Source of the DNA: Wyeomyia smithii
Taxonomy: Eukaryota; Arthropoda; Insecta; Diptera; Culicidae
Assembly: GCF_029784165.1 (NCBI RefSeq)
Contig: NC_073696.1
Span: 48,553,315-48,617,314, forward strand
Reading direction: 5' to 3'
DNA: 64,000 nt
Part shown: in pieces, positions 11,041 to 22,963 of the stretch
How positions within the stretch are numbered: position 1 is the stretch's first letter
How the letters are laid out: every line of letters starts with the position of its first letter
Program-made: the position numbers and the translations under genes
The notes under the pieces: model-generated
The model's input: the letters and a program-made list of their open reading frames with translations, nothing else
Told to the model about the DNA's origin: nothing
Databases searched by the model: none

Positions 11041-12046
11041 CTACGAATACGCTATATGTAATACAAGTATTTCAGCTTTGATTTTATTTTCTCGAAGAAA
11101 AAATCTCACGTACGATTTGTTGGGGGGAGGAGGGTAATGCAAAATCTTACTAAGCCTTATTATGGGGGGAGGGGGTGTCGAAAATTTCGAAAAATTCCTT
11201 ACATAATTGATGGAAGACGCCATATGACACGAACAGCATTCAAAAATGATCCTCTGCTGTGAAAGCTTGCAGGAAAACTTGTATTCAAGTTGTTCGTTTT
11301 AGGAAATTCTCTTACAGCGGTTGTAAATCAGGTTGAGCAAATGCTACGTATTACTTCGCCAAAGGTTTTCTTTCATTCATTTATTTATTTATTCATTCAT
11401 CACGACAATCATGCGATTGATTGCATTATTTTTCTTTAATATACTGCCGGTACCCGGATAACTGTCCCATAATGCAAAACAGCATATTGTAAAAACGGCG
11501 ATTGAATATTATCCGTAAATTTTCTGATTTCCAGCTATTTTAAGCAATTACATCCAAAACCAACGACCAGAACAGTTTCATGGCACCACAAGTTTAACGT
11601 TGAGAACAAAAAACCATAGGTGAAATTGGTTTTTCGTTATATGATTTGAAAAAAAAAACAATATGGGACAAAATATGTGGGAAAATTTCAAAAGTACTCG
11701 CATATTTTGTCCCTTCACATATAAATTCAACCGGCAACCGGCAATATCACTGGCTACGTAGATTGTTCTTCTTAAAAACAACAATAGTTCAGTTAATTGA
11801 ATGACATACTTCTATATGCCTAAAATTATCCGATGTACACTAATCTGGAGCAAAATTATATGTTTGCATTTTGTACCACTATGCAGTGGGACTGTAATGC
11901 GGGTTCTTTCAATATGGGACAAACACAACTTGGTATTTTTCCAAGTTTCTCCATACTATGTAAAGTATTAATTTTAGATTTTTTTCGGGAAATATGATAA
12001 CAATTAAGGCGATTCCCGATGATAACTCAAAAGTGACAAAAATCAG

Positions 12047-12243
12047 TGTTGGGATCTTTCTTTCCAGTCGGTGCTGCACAATAATTGTAATTATTTCACT
12101 TCTGAAAATCACTTTATTTCCGTAGCATAACAAGTGTGACCGCGTTGAATCTATACTCTCAGATACTATATATTTTCCCTCTCTCTAGCTGTCAACCACT
12201 GACTGAGTACCCGAGTAGAAATATGTTCACACAGGGTGCCACA
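12047..12243 (-). repeat. 3' LTR of the Ty3/gypsy element
   Basis: On the minus strand it begins TGTGGCACCCTG and ends AAAGATCCCAACA, the usual TG...CA form. It matches the other LTR except G/A at about 12,152, the only difference noticed. Confidence 0.9.
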
Positions 12244-12259
12244 TCTCCCTTTCTCTCAA
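12244..12259 (-). other. polypurine tract
   Basis: On the minus strand the purine-rich GAGAGAAAGGGAGA directly precedes the 3' LTR. This is the position and composition expected of a plus-strand DNA primer in LTR retrotransposons. Confidence 0.75.
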
Positions 12260-12346
12260 AGATCAGAATGATCCATTCACGATGTAGTCATCGAATTTTG
12301 GGGGCCACGACAAACACGCTTTGACCGAGATTTCAAGCAGCGCTCC

Positions 12347-13534
12347 TCAGGCGTGACCACGGGTGTGGCTGCGGATGCCGAGTCCTGGGTATTCCTGTGG
12401 AAGAGAATTATGTTCTGGTGACAGAGTAGGTTCATCCGAAGAACTAATTTTCTTCAAATGTGCCGAATTCCGATCGTAAATTTTGCCTGTCTCTTCATTT
12501 TGGATAGTCATTCGAGATCCCGTCTTCTTGATAACGTCATACTTCGTAGAGCCGTAGGTTGTGCACAGCTTATTTCCCGGAGTTAAGTTCTGCTTGATAA
12601 CCTCATTCCCTTCCTTGATTGTTGACTCTGTTGCTTTTCGCTTAGCATTCTCCCGTTCGCCTGCTTTAAACTTCAAATACCAATCCCTATCTCTGAAATC
12701 TTCACTCGGCGGAGCCGTTTCAATGTCCTTCAGAAAAGGTATCTTGGTCCTTATAGTTCGACCCATGAGTAGTTCCGTGGGGGTTTTTCCGGTGACCGAA
12801 TGGGGGGTCGAGTAATACATCGTCAGGTATTCTTCTAGATCCTGTTTCCAGTTACGTCTAAGCGCGCAGCTAATTTGCAGCCTTTTCAGCAACGATCGGT
12901 TTTGTCTTTCGACTTCCCCATTCTGTTGCGGCCAATATGGTGTAGAATAATTAAGGACAACTCCACTCTGCTTACAATAATCCCCGAAATCCGAGCTCAA
13001 AAACTGTCTTGCATTGTCCAACGTGATAGTTTGAGGAAAACCAAGTCGACGGAAAATTGGTCGTAACCTGTCAACTGTGTCCTTTGCTGTTATGTGCCTC
13101 ATCACCTCCACTTCTTTATAACGACTGAAATAGTCGATAATGACTAGTAAGTAATCATTGCTCGGCAAAGGTCCAAGGAAATCTATGGCCAAATCTGTCC
13201 AAGGCTCCATAGGCAATGGTCTTCGATGCATCGGTTCTGGTCTTTGTGGCAACCCAACTAAACGGCATCCTTAACACGTGGCAACCCATTTCGAAATTTC
13301 TCTGTCCATCCCTGGCCACCAGATTCTCTCGCGTAGTCTTCGTTTCATTGCTGATTCTCCCGGATGACCTTCGTGTGCGAGTTGCAAGAATCGTTTCCTA
13401 AGGCATGTTGGAAGTACCATCTTGTTGCCTCTTACGACCACTTCTCCAACAAAGCCAAGTTCATTTTGAAACGGTTCGTACGCTTTAAGCTCCATATTTG
13501 TCCAAACTCCACTACGGAGAGCTTCTCGGACCAA
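12347..13534 (-). pseudogene. Ty3/gypsy integrase (one in-frame stop)
   Basis: The N-terminal part shows HEGHPGESAMKRRLRERIWW then WVATC, the HHCC zinc-binding domain. A stop (TAA) then falls between the two cysteines (C-stop-G-C). CQGC is common there, so a single CAA-to-TAA change would explain it. After the stop the core continues with D in DLAIDFLGPLP, D in TITLDNARQF and E in QQNGEVERQNRSLLK, the DDE triad that joins cDNA ends to target DNA. A basic C-terminal region follows. Confidence 0.85.
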
Positions 13535-13611
13535 CGTCAGTTCTCGATCATTGGTCGTAGCGTTTTCAATCTCATTGATGTCAATTGCAGTCGACTCTAA
13601 GATTGCGAGGA

Positions 13612-14959
13612 TTAGAAATTTCTCATCGGATTGCGCATTATCGATCGGAGTGATTGATGCTTGGTCAACCTAGAAAAAGAATCAGCGATATTTGCTGATC
13701 CTTTTCGGTATTTGACATCAAACGTGAACGATTGCAATCGAAGAACCCATCTCTCTATACGAGAGCGTGGGCGCGATGCAGGCGAGAAAATGGCTTCTAG
13801 CGGTTTATGATCCGTTTCGAGTTCAAATCTGCGGCCTACAAGGTAAACGGCAAAACGTTCTACTGCCCAAACAAGAGCTAGAGCCTCCTTTTCTGTTTGG
13901 CAGTATCGCTGCTCTGTAGACGTCAAACTTCTGCTTGCATAGGAGATTATCCGTGGATTCGAGTCGTCAGTAACATGTGCAAACAGCACCAACACGGCAT
14001 CAAGTGCAACAGGAGATGCATCTGCTACAACTCTGGTGCGCATGCCGGCATCGAAAAATTTCAACTGCTTAACATCGCTGATCATATCCTTCAACTTCGG
14101 GAAAGCTGTTTCATGGACATCAGTCCACTGGAACGTAACTCCATGATGTGTCAGTAAACGAAGAGGTGCAGATATCGTTCCTAGTTCAGGCAAAAATCGT
14201 CCAACGTAAGTGGCCAAGCCTAAAAAACTTCTAAGTTCCTCAGCGTTTTTTGGAGTTTGAAAAGCTTTTAGTGCATGAACTTTGCTCTCCGCGGGTCGGA
14301 TTCCTTGGCTGGAGATATGGTGACCTAAAAAATCTAGTTCCGTAACTTTGAAAAGTGTTAAGCAAAACATTATGATTTCTTAAAACATTCAAAACTTTGT
14401 TCAAGCATCGATCATGTTCTGCTTCATCCGCACCGAATACAATAATGTCGTCAATAAAATTGATACAGTTCTGGCAACTTGCTAGTAACTGCTCCAGAAT
14501 TTTTTGAAGCATTTCTGGCGCACAAGAGACCCCGAACATCAGGCGTTTGTATCTGTACGTTCCGTGATGGGTAATGAAAGTAATAATTGCCCGTGAAGTC
14601 TCATCTAATTCAATCTGATGAAAGGCTTCTTTTATGTCCAATCTGGAAAATAGCTTCGCGGATTTCATCCTGGGTAGAAAGTCGTCAATTGTCGGCATGA
14701 AATGATATTCTCGTTTGATTGCGCGGTTTGCCATTCGCATATCAATACAAATTCTCAATTCACCGTTGTCTTTAACAAGGACTACCAATGGTGAAAGCCA
14801 ATCACTATAGCCGGTAACTTTTTCGATAATATCAGTTGATTCGAGCTGATCCAGTTTCTCCTCTATTCTCCCAAGCAAAGCAATAGGTGGCTTTCTGGCA
14901 TGTTGAGCCACCGGTGTTACGGATGTATCGATCGGAATGTGAAGCTTGATCCCTTTCAT
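13612..14959 (-). pseudogene. Ty3/gypsy reverse transcriptase and RNase H (frameshifted)
   Basis: The reverse transcriptase part shows FSRLDIKEAFHQIELDE, then MFGVSCAPEM, then the catalytic FIDDIIVFG. A frameshift near 14,350 separates this from DFLGHHISSQGIRPAESK and LRSFLGLATYVGRFLP in another frame. The RNase H part follows with VVADASPVALDAVL, QTEKEALALVWAVERF, TDHKPLEAIF and ADSFSRL. The order and motifs are those of Ty3/gypsy pol. Confidence 0.88.
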
Positions 14960-15022
14960 TTTGGGAAAGGGCGTAGAGCTGTTAATCTTTATTTTACATA
15001 CGTTAATATCTTCCTCATGTAA

Positions 15023-16397
15023 CTATAAAATATATGAAGAATAATCTCTTACCTTGAATACTCCATTCTCCGGAATCGGAGGTCCCAATCTCAGCACGTT
15101 CAGTTCTCGTGCTGTCTCTTTACCAAGGAAGGGTTGATTCCCGCCCTTGATTACGTAGAACCGTGCTTCTCCATTGGTCTGATGATCGACTCCATTAACT
15201 TCGACCGTTGCATCGAGCATACCCACTACATCCATTGGCTTACAATCCTTTCCGTATCCACGGAACTTGTGGTCCACCTGCTTCGTCGCATTTTGAATGG
15301 CGATGCCTTGTAATTTCAGCCTGTCCCATGTGACGTCGTCGATTATATTCTTGTTGCAACCGGAATCGATGAGTGCTTGCATCATTACTCCACCAACTTT
15401 AAGCCAAAAGAACTCGTCACCGTCACCAATCGAAAAGATAAAACTCTGCAACTCTTCATCGTCCTTCTTAGTTTCTTCTGAGAGTCCTTGTCCATCCACT
15501 GGTACTGCTCTGATTCTTTGGAAAGTCGGCTTAACAGGTTTGTGCGATGTTGATATATGATATGTCGATCGCGCTTGGAACGCTTTACACTTTTTGTAGA
15601 AGTGACCAATGCGCTTACACTGGTTGCATGGTTTATCATGAGCTGGACAAATCTTATCATTGGCCAAATGTCCTCTTCGGCCACAACGAGAACATTCCTG
15701 AGCCCGGTTCGATGGTGGTGTGTACAATCGATTGACTTCTCCTGTGATCATCGTTTGTGACTGCCCAGAAGGCCCAGCTAGTACCATCTGACTTGCTTGG
15801 TATTTAACCGACTGATGGGAAGCAACGATTTTAAAGACATCGTCCAGAGTGAGTTGGTCTTTCTGGAGTAATTTCTCTCTGAGATCATGCGGAGCCAGAA
15901 GTGTGATCTTATCAATAACGCAAATGTCCCGACTTTCCTGTTGATTTGTTCCGAAATTACACTTATACGCTTGTTCTCGGGCTCTAATAAATTATAAATT
16001 CTATAAATTTTTCCAAATTTTCTCCGGGTTCGGGTTTCAACGTCCAGAAAATATTCCTTTCCATGGATTCATGGTGTTTGGGAGCGAAATACAAGTTTCG
16101 TTAATGCCACTTTGTACGGGTCAATGCCTTTTTCTTCATCCTCTTCTACGTCCGCATTTGGAGTAGCTTGAAAAACCTTGACCCAAGAAAAACAATGTAA
16201 GCTAGCCGGTAAATGAAAGCAATTAGCAAACAAATTACCTCTTGAACGTCGGGTCCTGCTTTTGCCAGGAGGAGAAACTTCAGTTTTGTTTTGTTCTTTT
16301 CATCACTGGCCCGTACAACATAGTCAAAATTTCTCTTCCACCTCATCCACTGACCTCGAATCTCACTCTGAGGCAGTGATTTGAAAGGAAAAGGCAT
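15023..16397 (-). pseudogene. Ty3/gypsy gag nucleocapsid and protease (gag part broken)
   Basis: The open frame 15,023-15,787 carries two zinc knuckles (CSRCGRRGHLANDKICPA and CNQCKRIGHFYKKC) and an aspartic protease core ALIDSGCNKNIID. Upstream, 15,788-16,397 encodes gag matrix/capsid-like segments (LREKLLQKDQLTLDDVFKIV; SLPQSEIRGQWMRWKRNFD) spread over different frames. The normal gag start is not intact. Confidence 0.85.
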
Positions 16398-16788
16398 GAT
16401 CTCCTAGCGATCCATAATCCTAGAATAATAACACAATGTTTCTTTTTTTTTTCGTTTGAACATTTTTTTTTTTTCAAACTTAATACTCGAGTCATATTGC
16501 AAAAGGCAGCCTTTTTCAGCTCCTTCCAATATCCAAAAATCAAATCGAAACTGCATTAAAGCCTCATTTTCCGGTATTAAAACCACATTTTCCGGCATTG
16601 AAGCCATCATTCTCCGGCATTGAAGCCAACGGCATTTAAGCCACCATTCAATATAACTCGAATAGCTAGTCAAATCAAAACATACCTGTCGGCTTTTGTT
16701 GTGGAAAAATAATCCAAATCCGTGGCAGCTGAATACGCTCTAATCGGTATCCAGTTTTTTTTATTATTATTATTATTATTGGCTGTTG

Positions 16789-16806
16789 ATCCCTTTCTCG
16801 TCAGCC
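16789..16806 (-). other. primer-binding site
   Basis: On the minus strand, one base after the 5' LTR, the sequence TGGCTGACGAGAAAGGG begins with the TGG complementary to a tRNA 3' CCA. The matching tRNA was not identified from memory. Confidence 0.6.
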
Positions 16807-16807
16807 A

Positions 16808-17005
16808 CTGTTGGGATCTTTCTTTCCAGTCGGTGCTGCACAATAATTGTAATTATTTCACTTCTGAAAATCACTTTATTTCCGTAGCATAACAAGTGTG
16901 ACCGCATTGAATCTATACTCTCAGATACTATATATTTTCCCTCTCTCTAGCTGTCAACCACTGACTGAGTACCCGAGTAGAAATATGTTCACACAGGGTG
17001 CCACA
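16808..17005 (-). repeat. 5' LTR of the Ty3/gypsy element
   Basis: The near-identical partner of 12,047-12,243. It lies directly upstream (minus strand) of the primer-binding site, so it is the 5' LTR. Confidence 0.9.
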
Positions 17006-17042
17006 ATTAGTATGGGACAGTTATACGGGTACCGGCAGTATA

Positions 17043-18329
17043 CCTACATAATACAAAAAAAAATGAGTGTCCGCAGCCTTAGGAACTTGCAATAATGTTT
17101 TAATTTATACGGGATATGGGAAAATCAATGACCTCACAGTGTTGATTATAAGAATTCATCATACTATTTATAGCTTTATTTTTCGCATATTCCGTTCAAT
17201 GATGGTTTAGGGAAAATACATTATGGTTCCCAGGTTGTCAAATGGGTACATAGAAGTTCAATTTGAAAAGTAGTTCTGTTAAGTCAACGCGCTGCGAAAC
17301 AAATAAAACCATTACATACCCTTGTCGTTCTTTTAATGCGAGCTCTATATGACGAGAGATGATGAAAGGTTCAGCCTAGTGTAGTGAATACAGATACCGT
17401 AGTAAAGTAAAAAAAATATATCAATCATTGGATATATACGTATGTTACAGCTAGTCATCTGCGTAGAATTTATTATGACAAAATTACCTATTCATGCTTC
17501 TCACATGGGAGCAACTGCACAAAAAAATACAGGCAACCAATTCAATCGACCATTTTTGATTTAGCTGAATTTTTGCATAGACGTGCCTATGAGCAAAAAA
17601 TTCCATTTTTTAACATTCTGTCGTAATCTCGCGAACTGACGTATGCGACAGCGAGTAAAATTTTCAGTACGAAACTTTTTCCAAAAACGTTTGTATAATG
17701 AGTGTTAGGACGAATTTCAACAATCTGATCTGTACATAATGCATTAATATAATCACAAAACATCGCCGAACGTTTGATTAGTGGAAAAAGGTATATTAAC
17801 TGAAGTTATGTTACCAACGTCATTTTGTTGTGGAAACAACGATTTTTATTTCACTGTTTCTACAACCGATTGACGTACATCCATCGTAGTATGTGACAAG
17901 TCGCTCAACTTTTTTTTTCATAATCAGGCAAATAGTCGCGATTCGAGAATACTTTTTTTGGATATGAATTTAGTTTGAAATATAATAGCATTCGTGGCTT
18001 CTGCCATCTTCCATCTGCACTTCTTCCGTACAAAAAGCAAGTGCGATTTAGTTGTCCACGAGCATTGACCAAGTTTCGTGGCCTTAGAGGGCTACAGTAT
18101 GATCAAAGTTTTGTAGATAGTCAACTTCGTTGCGCGGCAAATTTTAATCGAGCAGTGCGTCCTCCGCCATAGGACCTCGACGAATTTCTCTGCTAATGTC
18201 GTTCTCGATAATCACCATTTAGCCTAGGTGCACGCACTAGCCAACTACCTCGATTTCATCGCCGCTTAGCTGAATCCGTGGTCGGTGATTAACACGGTCT
18301 TCTCTGGGGTCAATTCTAGGCTTCTGTTC
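17043..18329. other. unassigned AT-rich sequence
   Basis: Only short open frames are present. A cluster near 17,960-18,170 has no recognisable domain. No splice-site-bounded exon was found. Confidence 0.35.
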
Positions 18330-18620
18330 ATCATCCCGATTCAGGAAATATCCATATTGAGTGGTATTCGATAATTTTGGGATGTTTTCCAGAGAGCAGA
18401 AGTCGTCATCTTGGATTTCAAAAAATCCTAATTTCTGGCCTCTTGGGTATGATTCTGATGCCGGAAATTCTCATATTGGGTGTTATTTGGTCATTTTTGT
18501 CTGTTATTGAGAAACCAGAAGTTGCCATCTTAGAATTCGAAATAGTCTCTGGGGGCAATTCTTGGCCCCTGGGCATCATTTCGATCATTTTATGCTATAC
18601 TCCGTCAAAATTGTTTCAAA
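18330..18620 (+). repeat. GGAAGTC-type repeat copies
   Basis: Units such as GTGGTATTCGATAATTTTGG, CAGAAGTCGTCATCTTGGAT and GGTGTTATTTGGTCATTTTT match the family at 4,150-5,130. The 151-residue plus-strand frame here is repeat sequence and not a gene. Confidence 0.6.
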
Positions 18621-19310
18621 TATGTGTTTTCCTTGGACGGAACCCTTCTCTTGCAGAGAAGAGAGAGGTGTCGTACAACCATAGAAATATTTCCTGCTCT
18701 AAAAAACTCCTACATGCCAAATTTGGTTTAATTTGCGAGTCGTTGAATGCGATGAAAGCATCACAAACATTGTTGGGTTGGATTTACGTCACGTTGAGTA
18801 GAAATGGCGGTTACGTCATTTCGTTTTCGTGAATTAATGACGCTATTTTTTGCACTTTTGATGAAATTTCGGTTTCCGGAGGTCCGGCTCTTTGTGTTCT
18901 ATCGTTTAATCGCAAAACAATCGGCCACTTTGGCGCTTACGTCAATTTGCGAGATTACGGCAGTATTGTTTTAATTTTTCGGAACACGACTCATTTTCGA
19001 GAAGCTGTTGAAAAATGCTATTTTGGGAAGGTATTGATGATAACATATATTTTAAAGGCCAAAACGGTTTGTTTGATCGGTGTAACGTCTTCGGCAAAAT
19101 TGTAGAGAATAATTTTGTTTGTCTGGAAAAAATATGCACTCTGAAAAAACATTGTTTATTTTGTGACAAAGAGTTAAAAGAAAAATTGAAGATTAATTAT
19201 TTCAAACTTCAATTATTTAGAATTCTAAAGCTTTTTATAAAATCTGTTCCAGTAAGAATGGCCAGGCAGAAGCATATTACTATATTTGCATTAAGCCAAA
19301 CTTTTGAATA
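18621..19310. other. unassigned sequence
   Basis: Short frames only. The phrase CGGCCAAATCGGTTTGTTTGATCGG-like (here GGCCAAAACGGTTTGTTTG, 19,057) recurs loosely near 24,990 and 41,780, so parts belong to a dispersed repeat. Confidence 0.35.
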
Positions 19311-19602
19311 CACTAAAGTCGCTTTTTACGCGAGGGATAAGTCCCGCGTAAAAAAACTGCGTAAATTCCGGATTCCGCGTAACAAAAGTGCGTAAATTCC
19401 GGAATCCGCGTAAAAAAAACGCGTGAATCCCGGAATCCGCGTAAAAAACCGCCGTAATTCTGCAATCCGAGTGGAGAGAAACCGAAATCCGCTCAAAAAA
19501 TACCGCGTAAATTCCGGAATCCGCGTAAAAAAACGCGTTAATTCCGGAATCCGCGCAAAAAAAAACGTGTAAAAAATAACCGCATAAAAAGCGACCTTAG
19601 TG
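19311..19602. mobile_element. MITE with internal ~30-bp minisatellite
   Basis: The ends are inverted: CACTAAAGTCGCTTTTTACG and, on the other strand, CACTAAGGTCGCTTTTTATG. TA lies on both sides (19,309-19,310 and 19,603-19,604). The interior is a tandem array of GCGTAAATTCCGGAATCCGC-GTAAAAAAA units, about eight variants, themselves related to the CGCGTAAAAA of the ends. Confidence 0.75.
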
Positions 19603-19604
19603 TA

Positions 19605-20866
19605 TTTGAATAGATAACGTAATGATTTCCCTAAGCATATATAAAAGAATGACCTGTTTATTTTTAGAAATGAATTGGCTTATTTGATTATGGTTGAAAG
19701 GAGCTTTATAATGTTCAATAGAATAAAAACTAAGAATTTTACGAGCGCTGGATTGAGAAAAAAAAACTATAAACAAGTCAGAGCTAAAACATATCTTGAG
19801 TATGTTTTTAGCAGCAGTTAGACATTTCAACTTTTGCCAATAAAACTCATGGCGGTGGTACGAAGTTTGCCGGGTCAGCTAGTACATATAATGAAAAATT
19901 TTGACAGTAAAACATCGAAAAATAGATAAAGTAAACTTTACAAACAATATTACTGTGCTGTGCGTATTCTGTTCCATCACTAACCACTTTCACTTTCATG
20001 TAAAATTCGTGCATATTTAGAGTGTTATATTTAAACGGAAAAGTAGTTTGTATATTTGAGTATTCAGAATTTTTTTCGCCAAACATGTGAAAAGGGCCTA
20101 TTTGCCACATGTCAACAAGCCGAATTTTCTCGTTTTTTATTAATACAAGCGTAATCTACCCTTACCAATAAGATTTGTTGTTTAAAGAACTTTGATTTAG
20201 TCAAACAATCTTATCTGCACGGTATAAGATTTACTGTCACAGTTGAAAAGTTTTTAAATATCCTGATAGTCAACAAGTTATCAGGTATCGGAAACTTGAT
20301 AAATTTTTACTTTTAATTTTTAATTTTTATCACAGTGCTATTCAACGATTTGCTGTTTGAGATTTTCATCATGGTCATTTTTGCTATCAGAATTTTGAAC
20401 CGAACTTATGACTTACGTTATTCAGTCCTGAACGCTCCGTTCCCGTAATGTGCTAAAATGTCATGGGAGTCTTAAGATTTCGTTCCGATCCGATTGAATA
20501 TCAAACACTAAAAATAAATATATAAAAAGCAAATCATTGGTATAAAGTGTACACCACTGGTGTGAGCAATTAACTGTATTCCTAACAAAAGTAATATCCT
20601 TGATATCATCTAAAAAACAATTCTCCAACGCTCGCTATAAATTGCTAGTAAAAATAAAACACTTCAACCGTGTAGCGACTCGTCAACGTCGCAAAGTCCG
20701 CCTGAAAAACCATTCACAAACAATCGAACGGTCTAATAAAGAAAACTATTCACGTACGTAGCGTCGCGTTCGTCTTTGTGATATAGGTTTTTGTTAAGAA
20801 GATCGCTGTGCTGATGTTTCATTATCGTTACCCGTTTGCAAACCAGTTGTTTAGCTGCTGTTTAGT
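19605..20866. other. unassigned AT-rich sequence
   Basis: Only short frames without domains, plus poly-A/T tracts. Nothing further supported. Confidence 0.35.
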
Positions 20867-20875
20867 CTCGCAGTC

Positions 20876-22410
20876 AGCGTTGCCAGGCATCCAGATTTAG
20901 CTGGATTATCCAGATTTTTGAACATGTATCAAGGGTAACAGCTTTGATGTCCAATTATCCAGATTTTTCATGGATGATTCAGATTTTATTTTCTCTGTTC
21001 CGCAAAAAGGTCATCACTTCAATTTTGGCGCGAAATTTTGCAATTTTGTAACCTCAAATTTTGCGTACCCCAAGACTTTTATCCGAAAAATTAACCTTTC
21101 ACCCCACGAAATGACTGCCAGATTTTAATTTTGCCTTCTCCAGATTTAAAAAGTAGGAGGGTGGTATTCAAGACACGACCGCATGACGTTGACTACCGTA
21201 TTCTTAAAAAAAAAAATATTCCATTGAAGCAAATAGTATAGGGAATTGCAACGCTTCTTTTACAAAACTTCTGTAACAAAATTTCGAGGCTCCAAAAGGT
21301 ACCAGTTTCCGATTATTCTCGTCCAGAATTCCAGCCATTTTAGTATTTTGCAGTAGCCATTTATTACTAACAGCCACCAGCATCACGGATCAAACCGGCA
21401 CGAGATGACCGGTACTATTTTGTTTTTCCTCCTTTTAGCTGCTAACACCGAGCGTCCGTATGTATCCGGTACGGTTTAATAATGAAACTGATGGGGTGAA
21501 ATGTTCGAACGATACGTTTTATACCAAGGCTTCGTCAGATAAATAGAAAGAGGGATGGGCTACATAGATGATGAAATGGCAGAGACAAATGTTTCTTGAA
21601 AGCTGCGCCGGCCGCTGTCGTAATATTAACACTAACACAAACATGCATTTATGCAAGGTTTTTTCCGCTAGCAGCAGCATTTGGTAAAACAGAAAATTCA
21701 ATTAGCCGTTTCTATTACACAATTTCGAGGCACCAAAAGGGGCCAGTTGCCGAATATATCCTTGTTTTTGGTTAGTCCGTCCAGAATTCCAGCCATTTAA
21801 GTGTTTTGCAGTAGCCATTTACTACTAAAGCCACCAGCATTACGGGTGAAACCGGCACGAGATGACCGGTACTATTTTGTATTTCCTCCTTTCAGCTGCT
21901 ATCACCTAGCGTCCGCATGTCACTGGTGCGGTTTTGGAATCAGAATGATGGGGCGCCGGCCGCTGTCGTAAAATTAACACCAACAAAAAGATGCATATTT
22001 GCAAGGTTTTTTCCGCTAGCAGCAGCATAAACATCGGAAACAGAAAGTGACAACAACAATAACAACAAAGTCAGATCGATTGTATCCGTTAGTATCGACT
22101 GTGCTTGGGAAGAGAGGTAGTGATTGGCTGCGCGGTATGATTTAGACAATCGATATTAATTACCAATTTTTCAATAGTGTATCTCAAACAATAGTTTGTT
22201 TTTGTTACATAAATTTAACCGTAAAAGAATTTCTGATCGATTGATGCCAAAACCTCGAAAACCTGATTATAGATGACTGCAAAATAAGCGCTCAAAACCT
22301 GACCACTTTTCTCTGGTTTTCCCTGGTTGAATTACTAGATTTTTAAATTCAGGGGCCTAACTTCGATATAGACGTTAGTCAACGTCAAAAAAAATGACCT
22401 GGCAACGATG
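20876..22410. mobile_element. putative transposon with 9-bp target duplication
   Basis: The 9-mer CTCGCAGTC occurs at 20,867-20,875 and 22,411-22,419. Just inside are short inverted ends, AGCGTTGCCAGG on the left and CCTGGCAACGATG on the right (10 matching bases). A 9-bp duplication is typical of Mutator-like or similar superfamilies, so the class is uncertain. No transposase was recognised. The interior holds a direct duplication. Confidence 0.5.
21270..22035 (+). repeat. two diverged direct copies of a ~320-bp segment
   Basis: 21,275-21,500 plus 21,605-21,680 resembles 21,718-22,030. Shared blocks include GTCCAGAATTCCAGCCATTT, GGCACGAGATGACCGGTACT, GCGCCGGCCGCTGTCGTAA and TTTTTTCCGCTAGCAGCAGC. 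The first copy contains an extra ~100 bp. The minus-strand frames across them differ by indels, which argues against coding. Confidence 0.65.
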
Positions 22411-22419
22411 CTCGCAGTC

Positions 22420-22960
22420 GTCACTTATTTGTTACTACCTGGTAGTAGTCAACCAATTGCGTATCGTTGCAAAAAACTACCTACGCGCACCCACTGATCG
22501 GGAAAATAACACCTTATCCGATTGAACCTGTGCGTGTCGCTGATTACAACTCTGTTCTAAAAAATCGTAAGACAAATAGCTCAAATTTGGCATTCACCCC
22601 ATCTTTCGAAGGGGAAATCTAAACCGGACGAGAGTAGGGTTCACTGTGAAAGCCAATGAAAAAAATAACCCTAATATTATAGGTATGAATGGAATCATCG
22701 CGAATCATCGTACGCGTAGGGGTAGCCTGAATGTATGGAAAATTTACCGGCCACTATCGCAGGCACAAATCGAGAGTGGGGGAAGTGCGCTCGTGTTCGG
22801 CGTTTTTATTCGCGGCCGATATCATCGCCCGCTGTGTGAGCGTCACCAGCCATCGTTCTGGTTCTAGTCACCGTTCTGGTTGAGGAGCACACCGCCGCCG
22901 CGACGATGTTAGAATCAGGTGTGTACCGAGAGTTGTTGAAGTTCAAGTTCATCTCGATGG
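22420..22960. other. upstream region of the ML-like gene
   Basis: No exon is supported here. GC content rises from about 22,700 toward the predicted start site, as expected for a promoter-proximal region. Confidence 0.4.
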
Positions 22961-22963
22961 GTT

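Larger units (their letters stand above)
12047..17005 (-). mobile_element. Ty3/gypsy LTR retrotransposon (degraded coding, minus strand)
   Basis: It is bounded by ~197-bp LTRs that differ at one noticed position. Reading on the minus strand, the order is 5' LTR, primer-binding site, gag/nucleocapsid, protease, reverse transcriptase, RNase H, integrase, polypurine tract, 3' LTR. The adjacent bases ATCAG (left) and ATTAG (right) may be a 5-bp target duplication with one mismatch. The paired zinc knuckles followed by a DSG protease suggest the Mag-like lineage, which is inference. The coding region has at least one stop and several frameshifts, so it is not autonomous. Confidence 0.9.
11442..17040. 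mobile_element. TA-flanked inverted-repeat element, split by a retrotransposon
   Basis: The left end TACTGCCGGTACCCGGATAA and the inverted right end TACTGCCGGTACCCGTATAA continue into CTGTCCCATA. TA flanks both sides (11,440-11,441 and 17,041-17,042). Without the inserted retrotransposon the element is about 640 bp. The core TATGGGACA recurs inside at about 11,662 and 11,913, and inverted near 11,708. No transposase frame is visible. It is probably a Tc1/mariner-type MITE. Confidence 0.72.

Noticed and set aside
18377..18832. A 151-codon plus-strand frame
   Set aside because: It is made of the GGAAGTC dispersed repeat, which also occurs at 4.1-5.1 kb.
21940..22149. Minus-strand frame with a leucine-rich, signal-peptide-like stretch, considered as exon 1 of the Pvr-like gene
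   Set aside because: The parallel copy at 21,519-21,701 has indels, no usable donor was found, and the region lies within a putative transposon.
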